From NCBI GenBank assembly GCA_934636435.1, contig CAKUAQ010000019.1:1-39343 (forward strand): DNA of 39,343 nt, in the 5' to 3' direction. The DNA is from an uncultured Eubacteriales bacterium (lineage in GTDB: Bacteria; Bacillota; Clostridia; Oscillospirales; Acutalibacteraceae). Shown here piece after piece: positions 30,217 to 37,318 of the stretch (positions within the stretch are counted from its first letter, which is position 1; every line of letters begins with the position of its first letter). The notes under the pieces are model-generated. The model worked only from the letters and a program-made list of their open reading frames with translations, was not told the DNA's origin and did no database searches. Both the position numbers and the translations under genes were made by a program.

Positions 30217-31644
30217 ATGGCTGAAGAATGGAAAACCCCGTCTGCCGTCGAGGGGGAAGTACCCCAGCGGCAGGATTACAGCGATGCGCTGGTGGAGCTG
30301 GTGCGCACCTGCCCGTCTTTGACGGAGCTGCGGGAGGCGTTGGAGTCTTACCACGATAGCGACATCGCGGACGCGCTGGAGCGATTGGAGCCGAATGCCC
30401 GGAAGCGGCTGTACAGGGCGTTGGGCACCGACCGGATGAGCGACGTGTTTGCTTATCTGGAGGATGTGGGACAGTATATCGAGGAGCTGGATGCCGAGCG
30501 CGCCGCCGACGTGATCGAGGGCATGGATGCCGACGATGCGGTGGACGTGCTGGAGGAGCTGGACGACGATAAGCGCGAAACGCTGCTGGGGCTGATGAAT
30601 GCCGACGCGGCAGAGGATATCCAGCTGATCCACTCCTATGATGAGGATGCGGTGGGCAGCCGCATGACCACCAATTATGTGGCCATCAACCGCCATCTGT
30701 CCATCAAGGAAGCCATGCGCTCCCTGGTGCGGCAGGCGGCGGACAATGACAATATCTCTACGCTCTATGCCCTCAATGACGACGGCACCTTCTACGGGGC
30801 GATTGATCTGAAGGATCTGATCGTGGCGCGGGAGGGAACGGAGCTGGACGGTCTGATCGTCACCTCCTATCCTTTCGTGTATGCGGAGGAATCGGTCGAG
30901 GACTGCATCGAGGAGCTGAAGGACTATTCCGAGGATTCCATCCCGGTGCTGGACAGCGACAAGCGGCTGCTGGGCGTTATCACGGCGCAGGATATTGTGG
31001 AGGTCGTGGACGAGGAGATGGGCGAGGACTACGCCCGTCTCGCCGGTCTGACCGAGGAGGAAGAGGCGGACGAGCCGCTGCTCAAGAGCATTCGTAAGCG
31101 TCTGCCCTGGCTGGTCGTGCTGATGTTCCTGGGCTTAGGCGTGTCGGCAGTGGTGGGCGTGTTTGAGTCGGTGGTGCAGAGCCTGACCCTCATCATGTGC
31201 TTCCAGTCGCTGATCCTGGATATGGCGGGGAATGTGGGCACCCAGTCGCTGGCGGTGACGATCCGTACGCTGTCCGATGGGGACGATCGCCCGCACCATT
31301 CCCTGCGGCTCATCGGCAAGGAGGTGCGCATAGGCGTACTCAACGGACTCCTGCTGGGAGTGCTGTCCTTTTTACTGGTGGGACTGTATATCTTATTGGT
31401 GAAGGGGCGGGATCCCATGCTGGCCTTCAGTGTTTCCGGCTGCATCGGTATCGCGCTGCTGGTGGCCATGACTATTTCCAGCTTTACCGGCACGGCGATC
31501 CCCATTGTGTTTGATAAACTGCACATTGACCCGGCAGCGGCATCCGGTCCGCTGATCACTACCGTCAATGATTTAGTGGCAGTGGTGACCTACTATGGTC
31601 TGGCCTGGCTGCTGATGATCGAGGTGTTTCATCTGGCGGGATGA
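30217..31644 (+). CDS. mgtE: Magnesium channel/transporter MgtE
   Basis: The 475-residue protein has a helical Mg2+-sensing N domain (about 20-150, with LEELDDDKRETLLGLMNADA), two CBS domains (about 150-275) and five membrane helices (300-475). The pore signature MAGNVGTQSLAVTIR is present and the last helices have TGTAIPIVFDK. The acidic N and CBS domains close the channel when cell Mg2+ is high. The ATG at 30217 follows a T run, so its ribosome binding site is inside the terminator hairpin. An upstream frame start at 30130 would lie inside the leader structure and is unlikely. Confidence 0.96.
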   Translation: MAEEWKTPSAVEGEVPQRQDYSDALVELVRTCPSLTELREALESYHDSDIADALERLEPNARKRLYRALGTDRMSDVFAYLEDVGQYIEELDAERAADVIEGMDADDAVDVLEELDDDKRETLLGLMNADAAEDIQLIHSYDEDAVGSRMTTNYVAINRHLSIKEAMRSLVRQAADNDNISTLYALNDDGTFYGAIDLKDLIVAREGTELDGLIVTSYPFVYAEESVEDCIEELKDYSEDSIPVLDSDKRLLGVITAQDIVEVVDEEMGEDYARLAGLTEEEEADEPLLKSIRKRLPWLVVLMFLGLGVSAVVGVFESVVQSLTLIMCFQSLILDMAGNVGTQSLAVTIRTLSDGDDRPHHSLRLIGKEVRIGVLNGLLLGVLSFLLVGLYILLVKGRDPMLAFSVSGCIGIALLVAMTISSFTGTAIPIVFDKLHIDPAAASGPLITTVNDLVAVVTYYGLAWLLMIEVFHLAG

Positions 31645-31762
31645 AGGCGGAGGTTTCCCGATGGTCCGTTGTATTCGCCGCTGCGGCGGATGCCCGCGTG
31701 TCGGTCAGAAGTCGGTAAGAAAAGTCAATAGGAATGCCCGTAAAATACAGGAGGAGTATCTT

Positions 31763-32968
31763 ATGAATGTCGTGGTAGCACAATCCGGAGGCCCTACCGG
31801 GGTCATCAATGCCTCGTTGCTGGGCGTGTTTTGTCAGGCGCGTCAGTGGGCGGCGGTGGACACCGTCTATGGAGCGCTCAATGGCATCGAAGGGATCCTG
31901 CAGGATCGTCTGGTGTCGCTGAACGCCCAGCTGGACGATCCGGAACAGCAGGCGCTGCTGCGGCAGACGCCGGCGGCGGCGCTGGGCTCCTGCCGGTATA
32001 AGCTGCCGGCTGCGGAGCAGGAGCCGCAGGTGTATGCGGCCATCCGTCGGGTGCTGGAGCAGCACGACATCGGTGCATTCTTCTATATCGGCGGCAATGA
32101 TTCCATGGATACGGTGGATAAGCTGTCGGCGTATTTTGCGGCGGAGGGTTGTCCCATTCGGGTGATCGGTGTACCGAAAACCATTGACAACGATCTGGTG
32201 GATACCGACCATACCCCCGGCTATGGCTCGGCGGCGAAATTTGTGGCCACGGTCATGCGGGAAATTATCCGGGATTGCACGGTGTATGATCTGCGATCTG
32301 TCACCATCGTGGAGATTATGGGACGGGATACCGGCTGGCTGACGCTGGCGGCGGCGTTGCCCCGTCTGTATGGGGAGACAGCACCTCATTTGGTGTATTT
32401 GCCGGAGGTGCCGTTCACGGAGGAACAGTTTGTGGCGGATGTGCGCCGGGTGCAGGCGCAGCATTCCACGGTGATCGTGGCGGTGTCCGAAGGAGTGCGG
32501 CCGGTGCAGGAGGACGATTGCTCCGCCGAGGCGACCGACGGATTCGGGCATAAGCAGCTGGCAGGCGCCGGAAAATGCCTGGAGGATATTGTGCGCCGCC
32601 GCATCGGCTGCAAGGTGCGGGCGGTGGAGCTGAATACGCCCCAGCGCTGCGCATCGCACGTGGCTTCGGCCACCGACGTGGCGGAGGCGGAGCAGGCCGG
32701 GATGGCCGCCGTACAGGCGGCCATGGAGGGGGCCACCGGGCAGATGGTGGCATTCACCCGCAGCGACGCACCCTATCGGTTGACCTGCACGGCCATTCCG
32801 GTGGCGCAGGTGGCGAACCGGGTGAAATATGTGCCCCGGGAATGGATCAATGAGCCGGGCAACGATGTGCTGCCCGCAGCGCTTGCGTATGTGCGCCCGC
32901 TGGTGGAGGGAGAATTGCCTTTGATGACCGAGGGCGGTCTGCCCCGGCATTTCCGCTTGCGGGTATGA
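31763..32968 (+). CDS. Phosphofructokinase, probably PPi-dependent
   Basis: The 401-residue protein phosphorylates fructose 6-phosphate in glycolysis. AQSGGPTGVINASL opens the phosphate site. GGNDSMDT (110-117) replaces the GGDGS of ATP enzymes, and PKTIDNDL (138-145) has the Lys that marks PPi-dependent forms. MGRDTGWL follows. It matches the ~400-residue clostridial group of pyrophosphate-fructose 6-phosphate phosphotransferases. The donor is inferred, not proven. The ATG at 31763 follows AGGAGGAG; a longer frame to 31661 has no such signal. It is followed by a strong terminator. Confidence 0.88.
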   Translation: MNVVVAQSGGPTGVINASLLGVFCQARQWAAVDTVYGALNGIEGILQDRLVSLNAQLDDPEQQALLRQTPAAALGSCRYKLPAAEQEPQVYAAIRRVLEQHDIGAFFYIGGNDSMDTVDKLSAYFAAEGCPIRVIGVPKTIDNDLVDTDHTPGYGSAAKFVATVMREIIRDCTVYDLRSVTIVEIMGRDTGWLTLAAALPRLYGETAPHLVYLPEVPFTEEQFVADVRRVQAQHSTVIVAVSEGVRPVQEDDCSAEATDGFGHKQLAGAGKCLEDIVRRRIGCKVRAVELNTPQRCASHVASATDVAEAEQAGMAAVQAAMEGATGQMVAFTRSDAPYRLTCTAIPVAQVANRVKYVPREWINEPGNDVLPAALAYVRPLVEGELPLMTEGGLPRHFRLRV

Positions 32969-32981
32969 AGAAACACGGGAT

Positions 32982-33016
32982 CACCCCCGGCCTTTGTTCA
33001 AGGCCGGGGGTGTTTT
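32982..33016 (+). terminator. Intrinsic terminator after phosphofructokinase
   Basis: A perfect 13-bp stem, cacccccggcctt (32982-32994) with aaggccgggggtg (33000-33012), has loop tgttc and is followed by TTTT. Confidence 0.93.
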
Positions 33017-33060
33017 CGTGCGGTTTTCGGAAAAAATCTCCACTTTATGGATTAAACCGG

Positions 33061-33089
33061 GTCTATTGCGGCGATACTGTTCATAGACT
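33061..33089 (+). promoter_or_regulatory. Sporulation-type promoter of yaaL-bofA
   Basis: GTCTATT (33061-33067), a 14-base spacer and CATAGACT (33082-33089) repeat the layout seen before spoIIIA and ylmC. In Bacillus bofA is a sigma-E gene, so sigma-E is the likely factor. Confidence 0.48.
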
Positions 33090-33114
33090 GTGAGGAAAGG
33101 ACAGGAAGCCGCTT

Positions 33115-33369
33115 ATGGAAAAGACGTCGCTGCGCAAACTGCTGTTACGGGAGAGTGTGCCGCCGCATCCGATGATCACGTCCATCCGGGAGGTGTGTGC
33201 CCGGATGGATCAGGTGGAGAGTCGATTTGCCATGGAAACGGATCCGGATCTGATCGAGGGCTGTATTTTTGAGATGGAATCCCTGCGGGCGCAGTATCGC
33301 TATCTGCTGCGTTTGGCACGGGAGCAGGGGGTGGTGTGCCGGGAGCGCACTCACCTGTGGAATGAGTAG
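33115..33369 (+). CDS. YaaL-like DUF2508 protein
   Basis: The 84-residue protein contains RMDQVESRFAMETDPDLIEG and IFEMESLRAQYRYLLRLARE, the pattern of DUF2508 (YaaL), a small helical protein of unknown function. In Bacillus yaaL lies just before bofA, as here, but recR, the usual partner upstream, is not in this window. GGAAG precedes the ATG. Confidence 0.82.
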   Translation: MEKTSLRKLLLRESVPPHPMITSIREVCARMDQVESRFAMETDPDLIEGCIFEMESLRAQYRYLLRLAREQGVVCRERTHLWNE

Positions 33370-33384
33370 AGGGGAGATATACGC

Positions 33385-33654
33385 ATGAGTATGTGGCTCA
33401 AAGCAGCATTGGGCGTGTTGGCGGGGGTCGTCGGTCTGTGTGTGCTGATCGCCGCCGTCAAGACCCGCAAGCCGGTGCGATGCCTGCTTGGCTCCGGGCT
33501 GCAGGGGCTGTGCGCTTTGGGTCTGGTGGATCTGCTGGGGGCATTCACCGGGGTGTCGCTGGGTTTCAGCTGGTTTACCGCCGGGATCTGCTTTGGACTG
33601 GGAATGCCCGGTGTCATCGGCGTGCTGATGGCAAAGTTGGTCATGGGTCTGTGA
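33385..33654 (+). CDS. bofA: BofA-family inhibitor of pro-sigma-K processing
   Basis: The 89-residue membrane protein has two or three hydrophobic segments (about 6-25, 35-55, 60-88). The C-terminal GICFGLGMPGVIGVLMAKLV is the typical BofA ending. BofA holds the intramembrane protease SpoIVFB inactive in the mother cell until a forespore signal arrives. GAGGGGAGA precedes the ATG. It is probably co-transcribed with the DUF2508 gene 15 bases upstream. Confidence 0.85.
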   Translation: MSMWLKAALGVLAGVVGLCVLIAAVKTRKPVRCLLGSGLQGLCALGLVDLLGAFTGVSLGFSWFTAGICFGLGMPGVIGVLMAKLVMGL

Positions 33655-33707
33655 AGCGCCAAGGGGGCCCATCGACCCACCCACCGCGGTCTTTTTGTAT
33701 TTAGTGG

Positions 33708-33736
33708 TTGCATTACCGGACGGAATGTGGTATACT
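33708..33736 (+). promoter_or_regulatory. Sigma-A promoter of yebC
   Basis: TTGCAT (33708-33713) and TATACT (33731-33736) are 17 bases apart, with TGG before the -10. The start codon is 37 bases downstream. Confidence 0.82.
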
Positions 33737-33772
33737 GACAGGAGAATTTTATGTACGTAAGGGGTTTTTTCC

Positions 33773-34510
33773 ATGTCAGGACATTCCAAATGGAACAATA
33801 TTAAGCGTAAGAAAGAAAAGACCGATGGGCAGAAGGCGAAGATCTTCACCAAGATGGGACGCGAGATCGCGGTGGCAGTGAAGGAGGGCGGCAGCGCCGA
33901 CCCGGCCTCCAACTCCAAGCTGAAGGACGCTATCGCCAAGGCCAAGGCCAACAATGTGCCCAACGATAACATCGAGCGCATCATCAAAAAGGCGGCGGGC
34001 GACGGAGATGCCAACAATTATGAGGCGCTCCAGTATGAGGGCTACGGCCCCAGCGGCATCGCCGTGATCGTGGAGACGCTGACCGATAACCGCAACCGCA
34101 CGGCCGGCGATCTGCGCCATTATTTTGATAAGTGCGGCGGCAATCTGGGGCAGACCGGCTGTGTGGGCTTTATGTTCAATAAGCGGGGCAAGCTGGTGAT
34201 CGAGTCCGAGGGGCTGGACGAGGATAAGGTGATGGAGGACGCGCTGGAGGTAGGCGCTGCGGACTTTGCGGCGGACGAGGATGTGTTTGAGATCACCACC
34301 GAGCCGGAGGATTTTTCAGCGGTGCGGGACGATCTGGAGGCCAGGGGCTATTCCTTCGTGCTGGCTGAAATACAGATGGTGCCGGATGTTTTGACCGCCA
34401 TCACCGACCCGGATGCGGCACAGAATATGGAAAAGCTGCTGGATCTGCTGGAGGATAACGACGACGTGCAGGATGTCTGGCATAACTGGGATCGTCCCGA
34501 CGAGGACTGA
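33773..34510 (+). CDS. yebC: YebC/PmpR-family protein (TACO1-like)
   Basis: The 245-residue protein begins MSGHSKWNNIKRKKEKTDGQ, the near-invariant YebC start, and contains NDNIERIIKKA, YEGYGPSGIAVIVE and LTDNRNRTAGDLRHYF. YebC proteins act as translation factors on proline-rich stretches and/or as transcription regulators. The normal length is ~240-250. It is a single-gene unit ended by a bidirectional terminator. Confidence 0.96.
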   Translation: MSGHSKWNNIKRKKEKTDGQKAKIFTKMGREIAVAVKEGGSADPASNSKLKDAIAKAKANNVPNDNIERIIKKAAGDGDANNYEALQYEGYGPSGIAVIVETLTDNRNRTAGDLRHYFDKCGGNLGQTGCVGFMFNKRGKLVIESEGLDEDKVMEDALEVGAADFAADEDVFEITTEPEDFSAVRDDLEARGYSFVLAEIQMVPDVLTAITDPDAAQNMEKLLDLLEDNDDVQDVWHNWDRPDED

Positions 34511-34525
34511 TCCGGCGGACAAACG

Positions 34526-34565
34526 AAAAAGCGGCTGTCACACGAGCTTGTGTGACAGCCGCTTT
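34526..34565. terminator. Bidirectional terminator between yebC and ygjV-like gene
   Basis: A perfect 16-bp stem (34528-34543 with 34550-34565; ends AAAGCGG and CCGCTTT) has a 6-base loop. A runs before it give five T on the minus strand. It contains the stop codon of the minus-strand gene. Confidence 0.93.
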
Positions 34566-35119
34566 CCCGTATCTGCATCGGGGCGGTCCGGGGCTTTCGC
34601 GCGTCTGCGGAAAGCATAGATGCGCACCAGAGCCGCCACGATGGAAAGCAGCGTGAATGCTTCGCACAGCATTCCGGCGACGGAATGGATACAGAGATTG
34701 TATACCAGCCAGGAGCCGGAGGTGGCGAGGATGATCCAGCGCATACGCACGGTGTCGGTGCAGCCGTAGGCATAGGTGGACAGCACCTTGGCGACGGCGA
34801 TGAGCAGGCTTTTGGGACCGCTCCAGGTGGCCAGCGAAAACGCCACGAAGGCCGCACTGAACAGAGCCCGGGACAGGGCGGTTTTCCGGCCGCTTTCCAC
34901 CTGATGGGAGAATACGCAGTTGCGCACACAGCCGACGGCGTTCATGGCGGCCCCGGTGTAGGCGCCCAGCAGAATGTACTGGATGCCGAACAGCAATTCG
35001 TTCACGGTGCGGAAAAAGATGATGTGTTTATGGGATTTGCACTGGAAGGACAGGATGCTGGCCAGAATGCCGGCGAACCCCAGAGCCTGAATGCCTATAT
35101 CCGATGCGCTGATGTGCAT
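34538..35119 (-). CDS. YgjV-family inner membrane protein
   Basis: The 193-residue protein has about six hydrophobic segments and the pattern QALGFAGILASILSFQCKSH, then FGIQYILLGAYTGAAMN, which fit the YgjV family (PF10688 as I recall). The role of the family is unknown. The last 30 residues are polar and Arg-rich. The ATG at 35119 has GAGGGGAA upstream. The stop lies inside the terminator stem. It diverges from the DeoR regulator, which may control it. Confidence 0.82.
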   Translation of the reverse strand: MHISASDIGIQALGFAGILASILSFQCKSHKHIIFFRTVNELLFGIQYILLGAYTGAAMNAVGCVRNCVFSHQVESGRKTALSRALFSAAFVAFSLATWSGPKSLLIAVAKVLSTYAYGCTDTVRMRWIILATSGSWLVYNLCIHSVAGMLCEAFTLLSIVAALVRIYAFRRRAKAPDRPDADTGKRLSHKLV

Positions 35120-35151
35120 GACGATTCCCCTCTTGTATTTTTTCGATGGAT

Positions 35152-35180
35152 ATGATAAGCTGGGGGAAAGAAAATGTCAA
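35152..35180 (-). promoter_or_regulatory. Sigma-A promoter of ygjV-like gene
   Basis: On the minus strand TTGACA (35180-35175) and TATCAT (35157-35152) are 17 bases apart. Confidence 0.82.
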
Positions 35181-35183
35181 GTG

Positions 35184-35210
35184 TTGTTCGATATGTTTGA
35201 AAACGAACAA
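35184..35210. promoter_or_regulatory. Probable DeoR operator
   Basis: A perfect inverted repeat TTGTTCG (35184-35190) and CGAACAA (35204-35210) has a 13-base AT-rich spacer. It lies between the divergent ygjV and deoR genes, three bases from the ygjV -35 and 24 bases from the deoR start. TTCG/CGAA-type repeats are common for DeoR/GlpR proteins. Confidence 0.6.
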
Positions 35211-35233
35211 TTGGAAGAACAGGAGGCAGAGCT

Positions 35234-35920
35234 ATGCACTCGGAGCGGCAGGAGAAGATTCTCGGAATTTTGCGGCAGCAGCATCGGGTATCGGTCAAGC
35301 GGCTGGCGGAGCTGTGCGTTGTCAGCGAAATGACCGTCCGACGGGATCTGAAAGAGCTGGAGGCCTGCAATCTGATCCAGCGGTACAACGGCGGAGCGGT
35401 GTATATGGAGGACGGTAATCTGCCCATCCGATATCGGGACAAGCTGAATGCCGATTCCAAGCGAACATTGGCCGAGTCGGTGCGCCCGTTTTTGCGGGAC
35501 GGGCTGAGCCTGTTCATCGACAGCTCCTCCACCTGTTCCTACATTCTTCCTCTGCTGGCGGAATACAAGGATATTCGGATCGTGACCAATTCGGTGCACA
35601 ATCTGCTCATTGCCGCCCGCTATCACTATCCCTGCATCCTGTGCGGCGGTGAATACGATGAGACGGAGATGTGCACGGTGGGCGAAGAGGCGGAACGGAT
35701 GCTGGAGCAGATGAATATCGATGTGGGCTTCTTCTCCAGTCTCGGCCTGTCGGAGGACGGGCGGATCACCGATGCGGAACCGCGGGGGACGCGGGTGCGC
35801 AAGGCGGCGCTGCGGCATACGGAGACCGGTGTGTTTCTGTTTGTTCGCTCCAAGGTGGGGAAAAAGTATCTGTATACGCTGTGCCGCACGGAGGATGTGG
35901 CGCGCGTGATCGTGGTTTAA
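35234..35920 (+). CDS. DeoR/GlpR-family transcriptional regulator
   Basis: The 228-residue protein has the DeoR helix-turn-helix at 4-60 (VSVKRLAELCVVSEMTVRRD, then LKELEACNLIQRYNGGAV). The effector domain has FIDSSSTCSYILPLL, TNSVHNLL and a late DVGFFSSLGLSEDGRI. Members sense sugar phosphates. It is about 20-25 residues shorter than usual, with the end reduced to YTLCRTEDVARVIVV. GGAGGCAGAGCT precedes the ATG. It probably represses itself and/or the divergent membrane gene. Confidence 0.92.
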   Translation: MHSERQEKILGILRQQHRVSVKRLAELCVVSEMTVRRDLKELEACNLIQRYNGGAVYMEDGNLPIRYRDKLNADSKRTLAESVRPFLRDGLSLFIDSSSTCSYILPLLAEYKDIRIVTNSVHNLLIAARYHYPCILCGGEYDETEMCTVGEEAERMLEQMNIDVGFFSSLGLSEDGRITDAEPRGTRVRKAALRHTETGVFLFVRSKVGKKYLYTLCRTEDVARVIVV

Positions 35921-35961
35921 GGCAAGCGTCGGAGCTTTTTCCTGCCATACGGCCGAAGCGG

Positions 35962-35991
35962 TTCTATCGGCGTGTGCCGCCGCATATACCT
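35962..35991 (+). promoter_or_regulatory. Sporulation-type promoter of ylmC/ymxH
   Basis: TTCTATC (35962-35968), a 14-base spacer and CATATACCT (35983-35991) closely repeat the spoIIIA promoter candidate (TTCTATT, 14, CATATACAT). Confidence 0.5.
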
Positions 35992-36017
35992 CTTAGCAAA
36001 ACAAGGAGGTGCTGCGG

Positions 36018-36320
36018 ATGATCGCTCGGGTGACGGATATGCGCGATAAAGAGGTGATCAACGTATCGGACGGTGTGCGGCTGGGATTTGTGGACGATGT
36101 GGAGGTGGATACCTGCACGGCGCAGCTTGTGTCCATTGTGATCTACGGCAAGGCGAAGCTCTGCGGATTGCTGGGTCGGGAGGCGGATATAGTCATCCAC
36201 TGGAAGGATATCGAGGTGATCGGAGAGGAAACGGTGCTGGTGAATTTCCGCTGTCCGCCCGATAACTGCGGCTGCCGTCCGCGGAAGGGACCCCAGATTT
36301 TGGGCGGTCTGTTTCGCTGA
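36018..36320 (+). CDS. YlmC/YmxH-family sporulation protein (PRC-barrel)
   Basis: The 100-residue protein has a PRC-barrel core, MIARVTDMRDKEVINVSDG and VRLGFVDDVEVDTCTAQLVS, and ends CPPDNCGCRPRK before an ILGG tail. YlmC/YmxH proteins are found in spore formers and are annotated as sporulation proteins, but their action is unknown. The ATG at 36018 is eight bases after AAGGAGGT. The GTG at 36009 is too close to it. A sporulation-type promoter lies upstream. Confidence 0.85.
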   Translation: MIARVTDMRDKEVINVSDGVRLGFVDDVEVDTCTAQLVSIVIYGKAKLCGLLGREADIVIHWKDIEVIGEETVLVNFRCPPDNCGCRPRKGPQILGGLFR

Positions 36321-36363
36321 AACAGAAAAATTCCGAAAAAGCGGGTGTTTTTCAAAAAAACAC

Positions 36364-36392
36364 TTGCTTTTTTTTGTTTGAGGTGCTATACT
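36364..36392 (+). promoter_or_regulatory. Sigma-A promoter of rpsB-tsf
   Basis: TTGCTT (36364-36369) and TATACT (36387-36392) are 17 bases apart, just after a T-rich tract. Confidence 0.83.
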
Positions 36393-36398
36393 ATTCCG

Positions 36399-36530
36399 GC
36401 ATGCCGTGGGGAAGCTATGCCCTGCGGGATCACACACACGGAAACAGCGCAGGCGGTCGGTGCCGCATCCGGATGTGCCGGACGGTGGCTGCGTGCGCCC
36501 GTGGAGGAAATAACCAAGGAGGAAATCACT
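36399..36530 (+). other. Leader of rpsB
   Basis: A ~130-base leader before rpsB is rich in short GC pairings, such as GGTCGGTGCCGC with GTGCCGGACGG segments. In many bacteria S2 represses its own mRNA through the leader. I cannot assign the present sequence to a known motif by eye. The ribosome binding site AAGGAGG is at 36516-36522. Confidence 0.35.
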
Positions 36531-37280
36531 ATGTCCGTCGTATCCATGAAACAGCTGCTGGAGGCCGGTGTCCATTTCGGTCACCAGACCCGCCGCTGGA
36601 ACCCCAAAATGGCTCCCTATATCTTCACCGAGCGCAATGGTATCTATATCATTGACCTCCAGAAGACCGTCCGTAAGCTGGAAGAGGCGTATATGTTCGT
36701 GCGCGATCTGTCCGCCGAGGGCAAGGAGGTGCTGTTCGTCGGCACCAAGAAGCAGGCGCAGGACTCCATTCGTGAGGAGGCTACCCGTGCCGGCGCTCAC
36801 TATGTCAACGCCCGTTGGCTGGGCGGTATGCTCACCAATTTCCGCACCATCCGCGGCCGCATCGCCCGTCTGAATCAGCTCAAGACCATGGAGACGGACG
36901 GCACCTTCGATCTGCTGCCCAAGAAAGAGGTCGCCAAGCTGACCCACGAGATCGAGAAGCTGGAGAAGTTCCTGGGCGGTATCAAGGAGATGAAGGCGCT
37001 GCCCGGCGCTCTGTTCATCGTCGATCCCCGCAAGGAGAAGATCGCTGTGTCCGAGGCGAAGAAGCTGGGCATCCCGGTGGTGGCCATTGTGGATACCAAC
37101 TGCGATCCCGACGATGTGAACTACGTCATCCCCGGTAACGACGATGCCATCCGTGCCGTAAAGCTGATCGCCTCCTGCATGGCGGATGCCATCATCGAGG
37201 GGCATCAGGGCGAGCAGGGCGAAGAAGCCGCTGCCGAGGCCGAGACGGTTGCTGCGGAAGAAGTGGCCGCTGCGGAATAA
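36531..37280 (+). CDS. rpsB: 30S ribosomal protein S2
   Basis: The 249-residue protein reads MKQLLEAGVHFGHQTRRWNP, then MAPYIFTERNGIYIIDLQKT, NARWLGGMLTNF and FIVDPRKEKIAV, all typical S2 segments. The C-terminal 20 residues are Glu/Ala-rich, an ordinary S2 tail. It is followed 38 bases later by tsf, the usual partner. Confidence 0.97.
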   Translation: MSVVSMKQLLEAGVHFGHQTRRWNPKMAPYIFTERNGIYIIDLQKTVRKLEEAYMFVRDLSAEGKEVLFVGTKKQAQDSIREEATRAGAHYVNARWLGGMLTNFRTIRGRIARLNQLKTMETDGTFDLLPKKEVAKLTHEIEKLEKFLGGIKEMKALPGALFIVDPRKEKIAVSEAKKLGIPVVAIVDTNCDPDDVNYVIPGNDDAIRAVKLIASCMADAIIEGHQGEQGEEAAAEAETVAAEEVAAAE

Positions 37281-37318
37281 GACCGGATCCCAATATAACT
37301 GTACAGGAGGAAATAGAT

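Noticed and set aside
23923..30696. Very long open frames on the minus strand opposite ispA, dxs, argR, recN and mgtE (up to ~920 codons)
   Set aside because: They are antisense to clearly identified genes. Their composition (rich in His, Arg, Gln, Pro, Gly) is typical of shadow frames in GC-rich DNA. No domain is recognisable.
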